This document shows, in pieces, positions 34,482-45,778 of a DNA stretch of 64,000 nucleotides (position 1 is the first letter of the stretch; each line of letters opens with the position of its first letter). Below the pieces are notes generated by a model, which was given only the letters and a program-made list of their open reading frames with translations, was not told where the DNA came from and made no database searches. The position numbers and the translations under genes are program-made. Source of the stretch: Ciona savignyi (lineage: Eukaryota > Chordata > Ascidiacea > Phlebobranchia > Cionidae). The stretch covers positions 2,033,846-2,097,845 of the forward strand of contig CH003364.1 of the NCBI GenBank assembly GCA_000149265.1, written 5' to 3'.

Positions 34482-37400
34482 CTATTTTCCTATAATCCTA
34501 ATATTAAAATTTGAATACTGAAGTTCTGTTTCGTGAAATTTTAGAATACAGGGAACCATAGAACGGCCTCTAAACTGCATCTCTATGAGCTTACCATCCT
34601 TGTAGTGAAATCGGAGCTTATAAGCGGGATTGTTACCAGCATGAACTGAAGCATCTTCCTCTTCCAATCTCCAGTCATCTCCCTTGTTCAAGGGAAGGTT
34701 CCAGTGACCACTGGGAATGAATATTGCATTGCATCATCTTATTTAATAGCTTGGTTGGTAAGTGTGCTGGCTATCAGCCAAAGGTTTGCGTGTCGTAAAT
34801 GGTCACTGGCTGGTCGGTTTTGTCCTTGAACAAGGCACTTACTTAGCTGACAATGTTCGAATCCAATGGATTAATTAGTTGTATTAAAACTAAAAAAATT
34901 CCTTTATTAACCCTGCTTAAGCTTTTATGACCCGAAGTTGGGCGCGAGTTAATTTGACTATTACCTGTCTGATAGCACTTCTTGCGTTTTCCCTTTCACA
35001 AAGATAAAGCATAAATTAAAGAATAGTACCTTCCCAACGACACCACCGTTTTGTTCGCCCAGATTGGAGTTTCAGGGGGTTTGGTGGGGTGTGCCTTGAA
35101 CTTACTAGATGACTCCATATCCATCTTAATTTTACCCCCTGGTTCAAACAAGGCTTGGAACTCTCGTTCCTCGATGTCATCGGCTTCCTTGATTATCCTG
35201 TTTATTTGTGGTCTATTTTATTGATTAATATTGATGTAGTTGGAATACATTGGTTGGTGGGTGTGTGTGCCCATTAATACACTGGTCATTGTCAGATTAT
35301 ATTTTACCTACAGTTGAACTGCTAAAACAATTGCAGTGTATTTTTAAATATGATATTACTTGTTACTGTGTAAATGTAGTATATTAAAAGAGGGTAACAT
35401 TTATTTTAACAGCTTGCTTGCCTTGCCTAGATACAACTGCGCAAAATATGTTTAGTGTGAATATTAAACCAGTGTGGCAATAACCTCAGTCCCATCAACC
35501 AAACTCCCTAAACAAACGAAAATATTAGTCTGGAATAAAATGATTTTTTTAATGCCAGTTAAAATTTTACATATTATGTTCAAAATTATCTGTTTACCTA
35601 TCTCTTTCTTTGCGTTTTAATTCCGATAATTGCTCTTCAAAACTGATCTTCTTGCATTTTTCCTCAGCTTCCGCTGGTGGTGGTGGGTCATCTACAGATT
35701 TAGTCATTGGTGAAGGCTTCTTTTCTGCCAAAGTTGCAACTTTGGGATGCTTTTCTAAAAAGTTTGCGGAATGAAGATACAGTATCCAGGCAACGTGTAT
35801 CAATTTATTTTAAAACGAATTGCTGTACATAGAGGATAGTATATACGTTTTTATCCCCTCGAATTAGCATATGCAATTGGCGTTATCTCGCAGCCCCCGT
35901 TGTGTTACCAAAACTCGAATTAGCATATGCAATTGGCGTTATCTCGCAGCCCCCGTTGTGTTACCAAAACTATGGCAGTGTGTTATGTATGATTAAGTGG
36001 GTAGTAAAGCTCTTCTGAGATCTTGCCAACAGGAACAAGCTTTCACATTTTAGTTGGTCAATGGGTGGATCTAATGGTACCAGATATAACGTGTGAAGAG
36101 AAAAATTCTTGTGTATTCCAGTTTGCTTACCTTCCTTTTCTATTTTATGTCGCGTTTCAACGTTTTTAGTTGTTTTGCATTTGTCTGCGTTATAATGGCA
36201 AGGATACCAGTTCTTATATTCATCACTGTAGCTGGAGTTCCATCCCTGTCTCTGCTTGAACCTAAGCAAAGTTAAGCAAATTGGTTGTCATCTATATCCT
36301 GGTGGATGGAGGAAAAGTGCTTTACCGGATTTAATCACAACATAACAGTAATATATCCCATTCATGGTATGGGGTTACTACTCCAATCACTCACTGTGAT
36401 CGTTTTATAATCGCGACTATAAAGAAAAAAATTCAACAACAATATTTCCTACTTACGTTTGAACACGCTCAGTATCTAGACTGCAACTTGCAAATTGCTT
36501 GTGGAAATCTGGACCACGATCCTCTCCCGGTCCTGAAAAGTTAAGCTTATTAAGTAGCAGTGTGACCGGCCATTTTTCAAAATATTTTCCCATGTTTTAT
36601 TAGAGAGTAATTATGGATTTCAATAAATGTCATTAAATAATATATTAGCTGAAAAAATACCAGAGAACGATTGATTATTAACCATGACGAGAAAAAAAAT
36701 ACCATGAACGTGGTCATAAACCCTAGAAAAATTTTTGGGAAATAACTTTTTTTGCAACCGAAGGGTTTGGGTTTCAATTTCCATAGAGCATACTGTAGTA
36801 TCCAGCACTCAATAGCCATGGTATCATATATTCCTTGCTGCAGAGACACAGCTGTTGTTTACAAACACTGAAAGACTTTGACAACCTAACTCAATAATGA
36901 ATTTAGATCTCATGCTATAACCCCACAAAGTTGTTTTTACATCAAGGCAAAGTATGAAAAGTACGGAATTTCTATATACGAAACTCTTTAACCTGATAAC
37001 ACCACATGCTAACAGTAGCGATAATACAAACCCACCAAGCACTCCCCGATACATTTCCCTCAAGTTCTCTAAATCCTGGGGTGGGATGTTGTTATACAAC
37101 TGAGTCAGATTCTCCTGTTCCATTGAATCAACTGTGAATGGTTTCGTCCGTTTCCCTTCTCTGCTCAAGTGATTTCTATTTGAAGTTTTTGAAGTTCGTG
37201 TTGTGTCGGTTGTTTGTTGGTCGAATGGTTTCATTTGGATGATAGATTCGCTGGTGAAAAATAATTGTTTAAAGAAAGAATAGTTTGCATTGTCATTGAT
37301 GTTACATTTATACAAATGCAAATAAAACCAAAATCACACACATAAAAGTATGGGTTCTTCTATATCAGTGTCAAGTTATTTCAACACATCAAGATCAATT

Positions 37401-39433
37401 GTTTATACACGTAATTTTGTTCTTATTCAAATATAACTTAAAACAATTGAAAAGCGAAAGGAAATGATTTAACATTAAAACAAATGAGCAACTGTACAAT
37501 AGCACCCACAGGTTCCCTTATATTATTCTGAAGGTATAGTTGGAAAATATATATTATATATTTATCATAGATTATTATAAACGATAAAAAATCAATTCAC
37601 TTGTGCTTAGGTATTCTATTCACACACCTCTTGACATGGGGCGTTGTTTCCATGGATTTATCCGAGGGCAAATTGTGGAAATACTCAGTGTCAGCAGGTT
37701 GATCTTCAGCCCAAACCTCCCCATGAAGAGAATCAATTGCATTGCAAAGATCTCCAATTCTTAACTTGTCATTTTTCGGTAATTTTGGAGGAGAGTTGTT
37801 GGTCTGATGTTCCTGGGTGGCAGTTGTGCGTTCCTTGTTGATTGGTAATTTTTCAGAGGGAGAACTGGTATTGCCTTCTCTAACCCAAGCTTCGCGTCTT
37901 CGATGCTTCTTCACTGCTTTAGATGACGAAGACGAGGTTCCTTTAGTGGATGCAATGTTGGAATAGGCTGTGAGGTATCTCAATTTGTTCGAGAAATCTT
38001 TTTCTAGCTTTTTCATTGTAGAATCCGCATTTTGTCCTGATCTTGTGCCCAAAGTAGTGTTAGGACGACAAGCTGATTGCTTTTTACCCATTTTGGATTG
38101 GTTTGTTCGTACATGCATTTTAGCTGTGCTTGTGTGGAGAGCAGATGAGAGAACATTATCAGTTTTATCTTCTTCATATTGTGAAGGCACTGAAAGTTTG
38201 GAGCTGTCTTCACTCTGTTGCTAAGAATCAAATTCTTGTTAGATTTTAATAAAGAGAAATTCGGATATATATTCAGACCGCAAAATAACGGTCGATCATG
38301 TTGACCGACGCTGACAATTAACTTGCAAAACACGCGCATTGATAGTTCAGAGACGCCGGTTCGTTGTAGTATCGATTTATTATTATTATTATTTATTTAA
38401 GATTAACCTTTAAAAAATTACGTTTATGGTTTCGTAGACGCTTTGTTACATCAAACAATCAACGTGTGCATAGTCTATATTAAGATACAATTTACCGATC
38501 TAAACGTGAATGGGGAAGATAACTAGAACTTGTGTTCCGCACAAAATATACATTTACAAACAAGAATGAAATTACGCTTATTGGCGCCTGGCAATGAAGT
38601 TTGTTACCACTATAATAATAAAAAAATAGCATGTGGCGAAATGAATAAAGCTTGCCTTTAAAAGCGCCGATTAATCAGATTTCTCCGCGAACGCGTGATA
38701 AAGTATTAGCGCAAATTTTACGGCCTCGAACCGCGTACACAAGCAATCGTCAGATCACCTCGCGCCCATCGTCGGGTTACCGGAGCTATTGCAGTGTGTT
38801 GTGTATGGACACGTTCCTTTAATTTAGTAGAACCCATTAACCCGCTGCTGGGTTCGGGCAATGTCCGTAAAGTGCCTTGCCCAAGGACACAACCGACCAG
38901 CTAGCGACCAGTTTCGCACCTGCATCCTTTCGATTGAAAGGCGACGCAGGATCTTATATGTTTAACCTAAGGTGCTTGCCTCTGACTGCGTTGAGCAAGG
39001 ATAAGCCGAGCTGAAAGTGTTGACGGTTTCTGCATCCTCTGCTGATTTTGTCTCTTTTTCTTTAGGGATGTCACGTTTAAGAGTTTTTTTGTCAACACGA
39101 AACGTATCATATGTAAAAGGCCTAAGCGGCCATCTTTTATATTGCAAGTTGTACTCCGTTGGCGCCTGGGGTCGGGTTGGCTTGATCAGTCTAAGTTGAA
39201 AAAAGGTTTTGAACACAGTAAATTATTGAACTATAATGACAATCTATCCAATAACTCCGCGACCTTATAGGTTCGGTAACCCAACTGTGAGCGTTAGTTA
39301 ATATGCACATGACATGTGTTTTAACGCCTTTTAATCACCCTCGAAGTGATATATAACATATCGGTATAATGGTAATTTAAATTTTAAGATTTTAAAACTT
39401 TTTTATTACTTACCGAATCCTTTCTTTAATCAT
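34482..39433 (-). CDS. Unassigned basic, low-complexity protein, possibly microtubule-associated
   Basis: Exons: 39433-39414, 39190-38967, 38220-37628, 37250-37036, 36532-36457, 36261-36131, 35754-35598, 35197-35030, 34710-34482. All joins from exon 3 onward agree in phase. Exon 2 (ends phase 1) does not fit exon 3 (opens phase 0 or 2), so a short exon may be missed or these may be two genes. Exon 1-2 encodes MIKERIRLIKPTRPQAPTEY then NLQYKRW; exon 6 has SDEYKNWYP. These EY-rich patches faintly resemble the EY-x3-F motifs of MDM1 or the Mn modules of MAP6/SAXO proteins, which bind microtubules. This link is a guess. Exon 3 is Ser/Lys-rich; exons 7-8 contain a charged helical stretch (EEQLSELKRKERDR). 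The last exon ends with a possible small beta-rich segment (KLRFHYKDGKLIEMQFRG). I do not recognise the gene. Two SINEs sit in its introns, and a third in the problem junction. Confidence 0.6.
34745..35018 (+). mobile_element. Diverged SINE, intron 8 of the 34482-39433 gene
   Basis: 'gcttggttggtaagtgtgctgg', 'ggtcggttttgtccttgaacaaggcactta', 'cccgaagttgggcgcgagttaatttgac', and 'acaaagataaagcataaat' in SINE order. Confidence 0.75.
35832..35990 (-). mobile_element. SINE fragment with a perfect 56-bp tandem duplication
   Basis: 'gaggatagtatatacgtttttatcccc' is the tail side. The body segment from CTCGAATTAGCATATGCAAT to 'gttaccaaaa' is present twice, at 35858-35913 and 35914-35969, without a mismatch. 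Confidence 0.8.
38737..38952 (-). mobile_element. SINE lacking its tail segment
   Basis: Begins at 'acacaagcaatcgtcagatcacctcgcgccc' and continues minus-oriented through 'ccttgcccaaggacacaaccgacc' to 'gattgaaaggcgacgca'. The GGATA tail and terminal head bases are missing. It ends 15 bases from exon 2 of the host gene. Confidence 0.9.
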
Positions 39434-39685
39434 GGACGGTGTGACGTTGTTCATTGTTTTTTTTAAAGAATATATAATTTTTTCCAACTAGTATATTTTA
39501 ATAAAATATATAAAGAGCACCAACTAGAACAAAACATGGTATAATATCCGCAAAAGGCATACAATAAAATCTCATTGTTTCTTTCTAACGTCATAGTGGC
39601 CGTCGTCATTCCATGGAAACGTTTATTTACCTTGCAGTTGTATCAGGAATTTTTATTGTTAACTGGCTAAGAATTTGCGCAGAAA
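39434..39685. promoter_or_regulatory. Short divergent promoter region
   Basis: Only 252 bases separate the start codons of the minus gene (39433) and the plus gene (39686). Both promoters must lie here or overlap the 5' ends. No specific factor sites could be called. Confidence 0.4.
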
Positions 39686-40357
39686 ATGAAGATTCGAGTT
39701 GCTACCGTCGTCGAACCTGTCATCGAGGAACAGACAGGTGTGGGGAGAGAGGTAGCAGCTTTTGATTCGTCTCTACATGTGTTAAATCCCAAAGAAGCTC
39801 ATCAATATGCAGTTAAATTTCATGCAGTCATGGGTTTGGTTTCAATTTTATGTGGGATTGTGGTCCGTCTTGTCGCTGGCAGTGCATCTGCTGGATGTGC
39901 GTATTTCTTCGCTGGTTCATGTATCTCACTGGCAAGCCAAGGCCTTTTCACTGGATTCATGTTCTTACTACCAGTCATTTTTAAAGCGGCACACAACAAA
40001 ATGCAGAAACTTGACAAAACAATAATACACAAAAAGTTGAATGCTATTATAAACGTTGTTGAAAGCAAGTTTACAGCTATCTATCTACTATTATGCGTTT
40101 CAAATTGTATTTTCGCGTTTGCCTTATTTCTTACCACGTTTGTATGGGCATGCATGATGCCTGCGTTTGTATTTGTATCAACCCAAGTTGCCGGGATGTA
40201 CGAAATCGTCGTGTTTTGCCAAGTTATGCTTATTTTTGTAGGTGCCTTCGAATTCGTCGTCTGCTTTGCTGATATATTTTTCTTTGCTTTGTGGAAAAAA
40301 CTAATTTCTGCCAAAATTACCGGAGATACTGCTGAACCTGACGTCGAAATACAATAA
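39686..40357 (+). CDS. Intronless four-helix membrane protein, family not recognised
   Basis: A 223-aa reading frame in one exon, ATG to TAA. It has a soluble N-terminus of about 45 residues, then hydrophobic segments at roughly 46-66, 70-105 (one long or two short), 130-158 and 164-202. A basic loop (KAAHNKMQKLDKTIIHKKLN) lies between the second and third. The C-terminus is short and acidic. The layout resembles small tetraspan families such as MS4A, but I see no signature motif that decides this. It lies head-to-head with the 34482-39433 gene and tail-to-tail with the gene at 40667-41500. The poly(A) signal overlaps the stop codon, so the 3' UTR must be tiny. Confidence 0.75.
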   Translation: MKIRVATVVEPVIEEQTGVGREVAAFDSSLHVLNPKEAHQYAVKFHAVMGLVSILCGIVVRLVAGSASAGCAYFFAGSCISLASQGLFTGFMFLLPVIFKAAHNKMQKLDKTIIHKKLNAIINVVESKFTAIYLLLCVSNCIFAFALFLTTFVWACMMPAFVFVSTQVAGMYEIVVFCQVMLIFVGAFEFVVCFADIFFFALWKKLISAKITGDTAEPDVEIQ

Positions 40358-40358
40358 A
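40353..40358 (+). terminator. Poly(A) signal overlapping the stop codon
   Basis: AATAAA spans the TAA stop (40355-40357) of the four-helix protein. A GT-rich stretch ('gttgtgtgatagttttt') follows about 20 bases on, as expected downstream of a cleavage site. Confidence 0.55.
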
Positions 40359-40666
40359 CAACACGCCAGCAAAATTGTGTTGTGTGATAGTTTTTATTGT
40401 TTAAAACCATCTAGAATCTAGATGCACAATATAGTTGTATGCAATGGTGACTATATATCTGCCTGAAGATTTTAAACAAACCGTAATATAATATTTCTGT
40501 CCCGTATTCTTTTCGAAAACAGGGAAATACCTGGCCACATTTTGTGATTTTGTCCCAAGGCAATGTAACTAAGGAACGTTGTTAAAAAACAAAAGAATTA
40601 TATTAAAATATACAAAAAACTGGAGTCCAAGCAATGACCAGTTAGTTTTCCCAACGACAAGTTATA

Positions 40667-41500
40667 CTATTTAGCGGGTGGTTTCGATCCTGCAAACTTT
40701 CTGCGGGCGGTCGTGCGCGGTGAAATTTCCTTATAGCAGCTTACTTGATTACGCAAGAACTCAAATTCAGTGTTTTTCCTGCAACTTTCGTAGGACTTTA
40801 ATCGCTGCCGTCGCGCTACAGCCGTGTAAAAGAATGGATCAATATTTAGCCTTGTACTTTTCTTCGCGTTAATCTTTTTGAAATCAAAAGGTTTGGACTG
40901 GTGCGGCAGCGGCAATATCATAGGTGGTAGAATGTATTCATCTGTGTACTTCTGGTGCCAGCATTTTGAATTTGATCTGTGATCGTAAAAAAGCATGTAG
41001 GCCTAAATACTTAAATGTGGTTTACCATTGAAAAAATAGGCCCATCCTTGATCGGGCGTTTATGTTTACTATAGTCGCTAGGTAGAAGGGGCTGTGGCAT
41101 AATTTTAATGGTAGGTTTTTAAACTTAAAAATTACCAGCACTTGTAAGCCGATCAAACCAGCATCTATAAGCCCATGCTTAAATGGATGACCTATCTTAT
41201 TTACAGTATTGCCAATAACTGTGGATAAATGTTTTAGGCTAATACCGGTTACATCTACTATAGTGTTGTATAGCAACACACACTGCGTCGCATTCGTTAA
41301 GTCCTATATATATCTCACCTGCTTTCGTTTAATAACGGTAACTTGGTTTGTGATTTAACACCAAATTTCGAATACTTCTTGTGCGGACTGTTGATGTCTT
41401 TCTTTGTGTGTTTATTTGTAACTTGTGGTTGATTCAGAGACGGCCAATTTTGTTTAAACCTTATGTAAACCGTGCTATCTTTACTCTGATCTCTGGGCAT
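40667..41500 (-). CDS. Small basic protein of unknown function, two visible coding exons
   Basis: Exons 41500-41319 and 40976-40667 join through a GT-AG intron in phase 2 to give 163 aa. The protein is rich in Lys, Arg, Ser and Pro, with a DEYILPP and LPLPHQSKPF stretch and a basic C-terminal end (ARRKFAGSKPPAK). No transmembrane segment or known domain is visible. The frame is open upstream of the ATG to an AG near 41554, so an extra 5' exon is possible. It converges with the four-helix gene, with about 310 bases between stops. No canonical AATAAA was found nearby. Possibly a cytoskeletal or axonemal small protein, but this is a guess. Confidence 0.55.
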
Positions 41501-41553
41501 ATTTTGAGCTACGAAGTAAGGCCTAGATTGCAATATATGTCAATTAAACACGG

Positions 41554-43289
41554 TTTCTGCAAATTCGAAACTAAAAGAACTTTATATTGAATACATGGAT
41601 ATAAAAGGTAGAACACAAATGCGTAATTTTTCTTTACGTTTTACTGTCACATGTTCCTTATTAATACAGATATAACTAACTACTCAGACTACATAACAAA
41701 GAAATTAGCCTAACCGTTCGTGTAAGTAACGTGGCTATCGACGAGGAAGGGAGTGAATCGGTTTGTTCTAAGAAAACAAAACCGCGATCTTTCGAGGAGT
41801 GATATCGACATTGGCTCGCTAATTTCACGAAAAAAAGCAGGAAACTGCTAACCAAAATATTGGGGCGTTAAGATTATAGTTTAAAAGAGGATTAAACGCA
41901 CTCTTCAGAATTATGGGTTCCCTTCGAATCCATAGGGAACACGTAATGATTTTCCGCATTTTTTCTGCGTAGTGCTCGTGACAGGCAGGTCATGTCGCCA
42001 GATTATTGGCATAAGGGTTTATCCAATCAGAATAAAACATACATAAATTAGGGAACCCCATAAGATAACCAATCAAAAAATGTTTTATGCATATTAAGAG
42101 CAGGTTATCTAACAATATTTAAAGTTGCATTGCGATCCCATTAACAAATGCCCGTCACAATCATGATATAAAAACAAATCTTCATTTTTAGGGTATTACC
42201 CTATTTATTTTTTTCTTTTAAATGCAGTGGATAGCGCATTCCCGCAGATTTGATCATAATTGGAGCATTAGTTCAATCGATATGCCCAAAACCGCCAACT
42301 TTTTAGAAAAAATCATCCAAAAGTTTGGTTTCTTTACATGTTGTCTAATAAATTACAAAGTTTCATCGAGATTTCATTACTCCTTTTGGTAGATGTCGGG
42401 CAAAACATGTCACGGCTGCCAAGCGTTCGACGAAAAAAACTGAAAAAACAAGATGTCCCATTTACCCAAATAGTACCCATAACTATGACAGTCCGGTAAG
42501 CACGGACCGTACGTGCACATGTCTAATAATAGCCGGTTTAATAAACATAGATAACAAGATTGGGTATTTACCTCTGGGACCCATGCGTTTCTGTTTAGGA
42601 AAGGATATTCATTTTTATTCCCGTGAATGGGAAAACCAAGGGGATGAACACACGGGCAATCGTCAGATTACCTCGCGCCCATCGTCGGGTTACCGGAGCT
42701 ATTGCAGTATGTTGTGTAGGATAGACCAGTTACTTTTATTTGGTAGAACCCATTAATCCGCCGGGTGCAGGCAATGTCCGTAAAGTGCCTTGCCCAAAGA
42801 CACAACCGACTAGCTAGCGACTAGTTTTGCATCTGCAACCTTTTGATTGAAAGGCGACGCACTTAACCGATAGACCAACCGGCCGGATAAGTTTGCAGTA
42901 AAAACTACATACTCCGTGTATAAAATAAACCAAATGTGGTTAGGTGTACTGCTTGCATAAAAACATAGCATACAAGTGGTGTATTGCAAATAGTGGTGGT
43001 TAAACACGTGGTTAACACTTTCCAGTATTTAAATTTCTTCGACGACCTGGCTGTGTTATAATAAGGCTACTGTTTTCTTAGCAAGATGTGCACTATCCGT
43101 GCAATTTAATATCCGAAAATACAACTTCCCAGCACTTTTACTCATCTTTGAAGTATATGCATCGTGAAAACCGGCTGTTTTCTGCTAAACAACTAAACGC
43201 AATAAATGGAAGGTCCATATAAGAATAAAGCAAGCAATCGACATCCAGCTAACTAAGTCAAGTATAAAGCTTTCAAGTTATTTCATGCG
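41554..43289. other. Intergenic region filled by repeats
   Basis: 41905-42480 belongs to the dispersed element with about 330-bp units (shared end 'caagcgTTCGACGAAAAAAA' and 'CCCAT...acccataac' with 46960-47050). One SINE lies at 42598-42890. No coding exon was found. Confidence 0.65.
42598..42890 (-). mobile_element. Full-length GGATA-tailed SINE
   Basis: 'aggaaaggatattcat' tail side. The whole body is minus-oriented and ends in the tRNA-like head ('cacttaaccgatagaccaaccggccgg'). Confidence 0.95.
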
Positions 43290-45498
43290 CTATGACGTAA
43301 CAGATATTTCTTTTGTTGCGTCAGAAAGCTGATTAATATCTTCATTTTGAAGACGCTTATTTTTAACCGCTTGATAAAGTTTGGTGGTAAGTCCTTCCTT
43401 ATTACGGGCGATTTCCACAGCAAGGAACTGGATTCGAGTTGCTGAAATGTAAAAGGAAGAATATTGAGATGCCAAATACCACTTTGTTGTTATTTAATAC
43501 GAAGGTAAAAATGAATAAACTAAAAAACTTAACTTCTTAACGCACACGTAGAAATTTGTCTTATAAATAGCGCATTGCATCAATACCACCTGGTACCTAG
43601 CCAGCTGTTTGGGCAGATTTCCTCGCAAATATACACCAAAACGTTTCCACACAGAATGTATCATCAGATTATCACATGCCTACTGTGGGATTGGTGAAGT
43701 TATTCCATGCGTGTCGTTAATATTCAACACGATTCTACAATTTTAGAATAATGCATGAATACGCCAGGTTCAGGTGATATCCACCAAGCCTTACCCAAGA
43801 TACAACGGACTAGCTACAGAAAAGTTTCAAACCTGCAACCCTTCGGCTAACAGGGGTCTTGCACTATTGGTAGTAATATTTGAAATATGAACATCAATTA
43901 CCAAACACTGTGTTGGACTCTGCATACTCAATTAAAGGATCCAACCTCAGTAGAGTCCCGTAATTGAAATCATCAATCACTCCATCAAACTTCCTGCAGA
44001 ACTTCCTCCAATTCTGCAGTTACATAGCATATTAGATATTACACTTTCCATGCCAGAGCCAACTTCACAATTTATATACATAGTAGACAAAACTGAAGTG
44101 ATAAATTATTATTCATTAAATTTATGTCAGGTCATCCAATTCTGGTCTACACATCTAAATATGCATGAGGATTTATGCAATCTAATACATTTTTATGCAT
44201 TTTGATGCTAGAAAAAAACAGTGTTGATATGGGATAGTTATATTAATGTGCTAAGAGCGCAGACAGTCGTATAAACTTTGGAATATAACAACTAATTGAT
44301 AATCAAATAAGTATTTATGCCTGATGAGGCTTACTTCTTTGGCGCTGGGAGATTTTAAATCTGCTTCCTGTAAATTCCCGATATCTAATTCAGGAAAAGA
44401 TTTGCGAAACTGGGTGTAAATTAATTGATCCTCTTTTGACAGTTGAAGTTGGGAAGGGTCAACAGATGTTATTAACTGGAAAAGTTTGAATTTTTTGTTA
44501 TTGGTGAACTGCATAATAAATATTGTTTAATTTTATACCTTTACATAGTGCTTAACTGGGTAAACTGGATACTAGTATATCTGGATATTTGACTATGTCG
44601 TTAGGTACAAGTGTTAGTGGTATCTGAGGAATGATGAAAAAATACAACACACCTCATCAGCTGTAGCAACCCAACCATGATATTCTGATGGTTTTTTTAT
44701 TACACTACACCCTTACCTTGTGTTTTCCCACAGTCAACAGAATGCCAGCCACATTTAAGTTATTACAATTTTTGCAATGGTTTTCTAATTTTTTATATAC
44801 CTTTACACTTTTAACTGTTAATTTAAAACCTCTCGATTAAGCATAGCTAAGTGCTTTGCTAAAGGAAGGTTAAGATCGAACCGATAAATTATTCTATTTA
44901 GATTTTTGGTCAAAGTAACTGGAGTTGGTTATTAGTGCATTGCTAAAAAAACAGAAATGCCCTATTTTCCACCCCATCTCACATTGTAATGCATCTCAGC
45001 TTCATCAGAAGCTTTCATCGCCCATGACACTTCAATGGTTCTCTGGAATTAATTTAATTATTTAGGTAATTTTTGTATAAACTTTTTTTTTATGCCCCGG
45101 GTAAAATATATAAACATCAAGAAAATGCTATCAATTATGATAAATAACGAAACTAGCAATGAAAAAGGTTAAAACTTTAAAACAAAATCCGGTATGATTA
45201 TTTTGCTATTGGTAGTAATAGTAAGGTAGTGCATAGAAACCAGCTGCAGGTTAAATCGATGTTACCTTGGGTAAGGCACAAAATATAACAGACTACAATA
45301 GCTTCAGAAACCTAACTGTGTCTGTAGTAATTTGACGATTGTTTGTGTTACAAGCCTCTTTGATGTATCACCAATAAGAATAAACAAGATCTTGAAAGCA
45401 CTTTTTGGAGAAAAAAAACACACAAAAAGTCTTTGGCCGAAAATAAAAAAATATCATCAACATAGACTTACATCATTTCCTAAGGAGTTTGGATCCAT
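43290..45498 (-). CDS. PBDC1: PBDC1 (polysaccharide biosynthesis domain-containing protein 1)
   Basis: Five exons join in frame: 45498-45472, 45042-44983, 44475-44335, 44013-43902, 43441-43290, giving 163 aa plus stop. Matches to PBDC1 as I recall it include SWAMKASDEAEMHYN, LITSVDPSQLQLSKEDQLIY, TQFRKSF, SAKE, WRKFCRKFDG, FNYGTLLRLDP and TRIQFLAVEIARNKEG. The human protein is longer because of a repetitive acidic C-terminal tail, which is missing here; this protein ends shortly after the conserved domain, as in fungal homologues. Known of the family: the yeast homologue YPL225W has been reported as a chaperone for eEF1A. The polysaccharide name is historical. SINE pieces lie in introns 1 and 4. 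Confidence 0.95.
43766..43865 (-). mobile_element. SINE fragment, PBDC1 intron 4
   Basis: 'ccaggttcaggtgatatcc', 'gccttacccaagatacaacggactagct', 'tttcaaacctgcaacccttcgg' follow the head half of the minus-oriented SINE. Confidence 0.75.
45214..45395 (+). mobile_element. Degraded SINE, PBDC1 intron 1
   Basis: 'ccttgggtaaggcacaaaatataacag', 'caatagcttcagaaacctaactgtg', 'aatttgacgattgtttgtgtta', 'caataagaataaacaagat' in SINE order. Confidence 0.7.
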
Positions 45499-45778
45499 TT
45501 TTTAAGTCAACAAAATTTTACTCAAACAATTACATTTCGAACATGTGTATTTTTACGACAAACATTTTGGCAGAATAATCTGAAAGACAAACCAACGATC
45601 CGACTTCATACGACTAGCTTGTAACTACAAAAACCACCGAGTCCGAAATTAAACGAAAAAAACAAATATAACTGGAGGGTGTCAGCCACGTGTTTGTCAC
45701 CATTTTTTTAAAACGATTTTAACTGCACGATATATATTTTTGTATGTAGAAACGATCCCTCTTGTTACTTAATTACTT

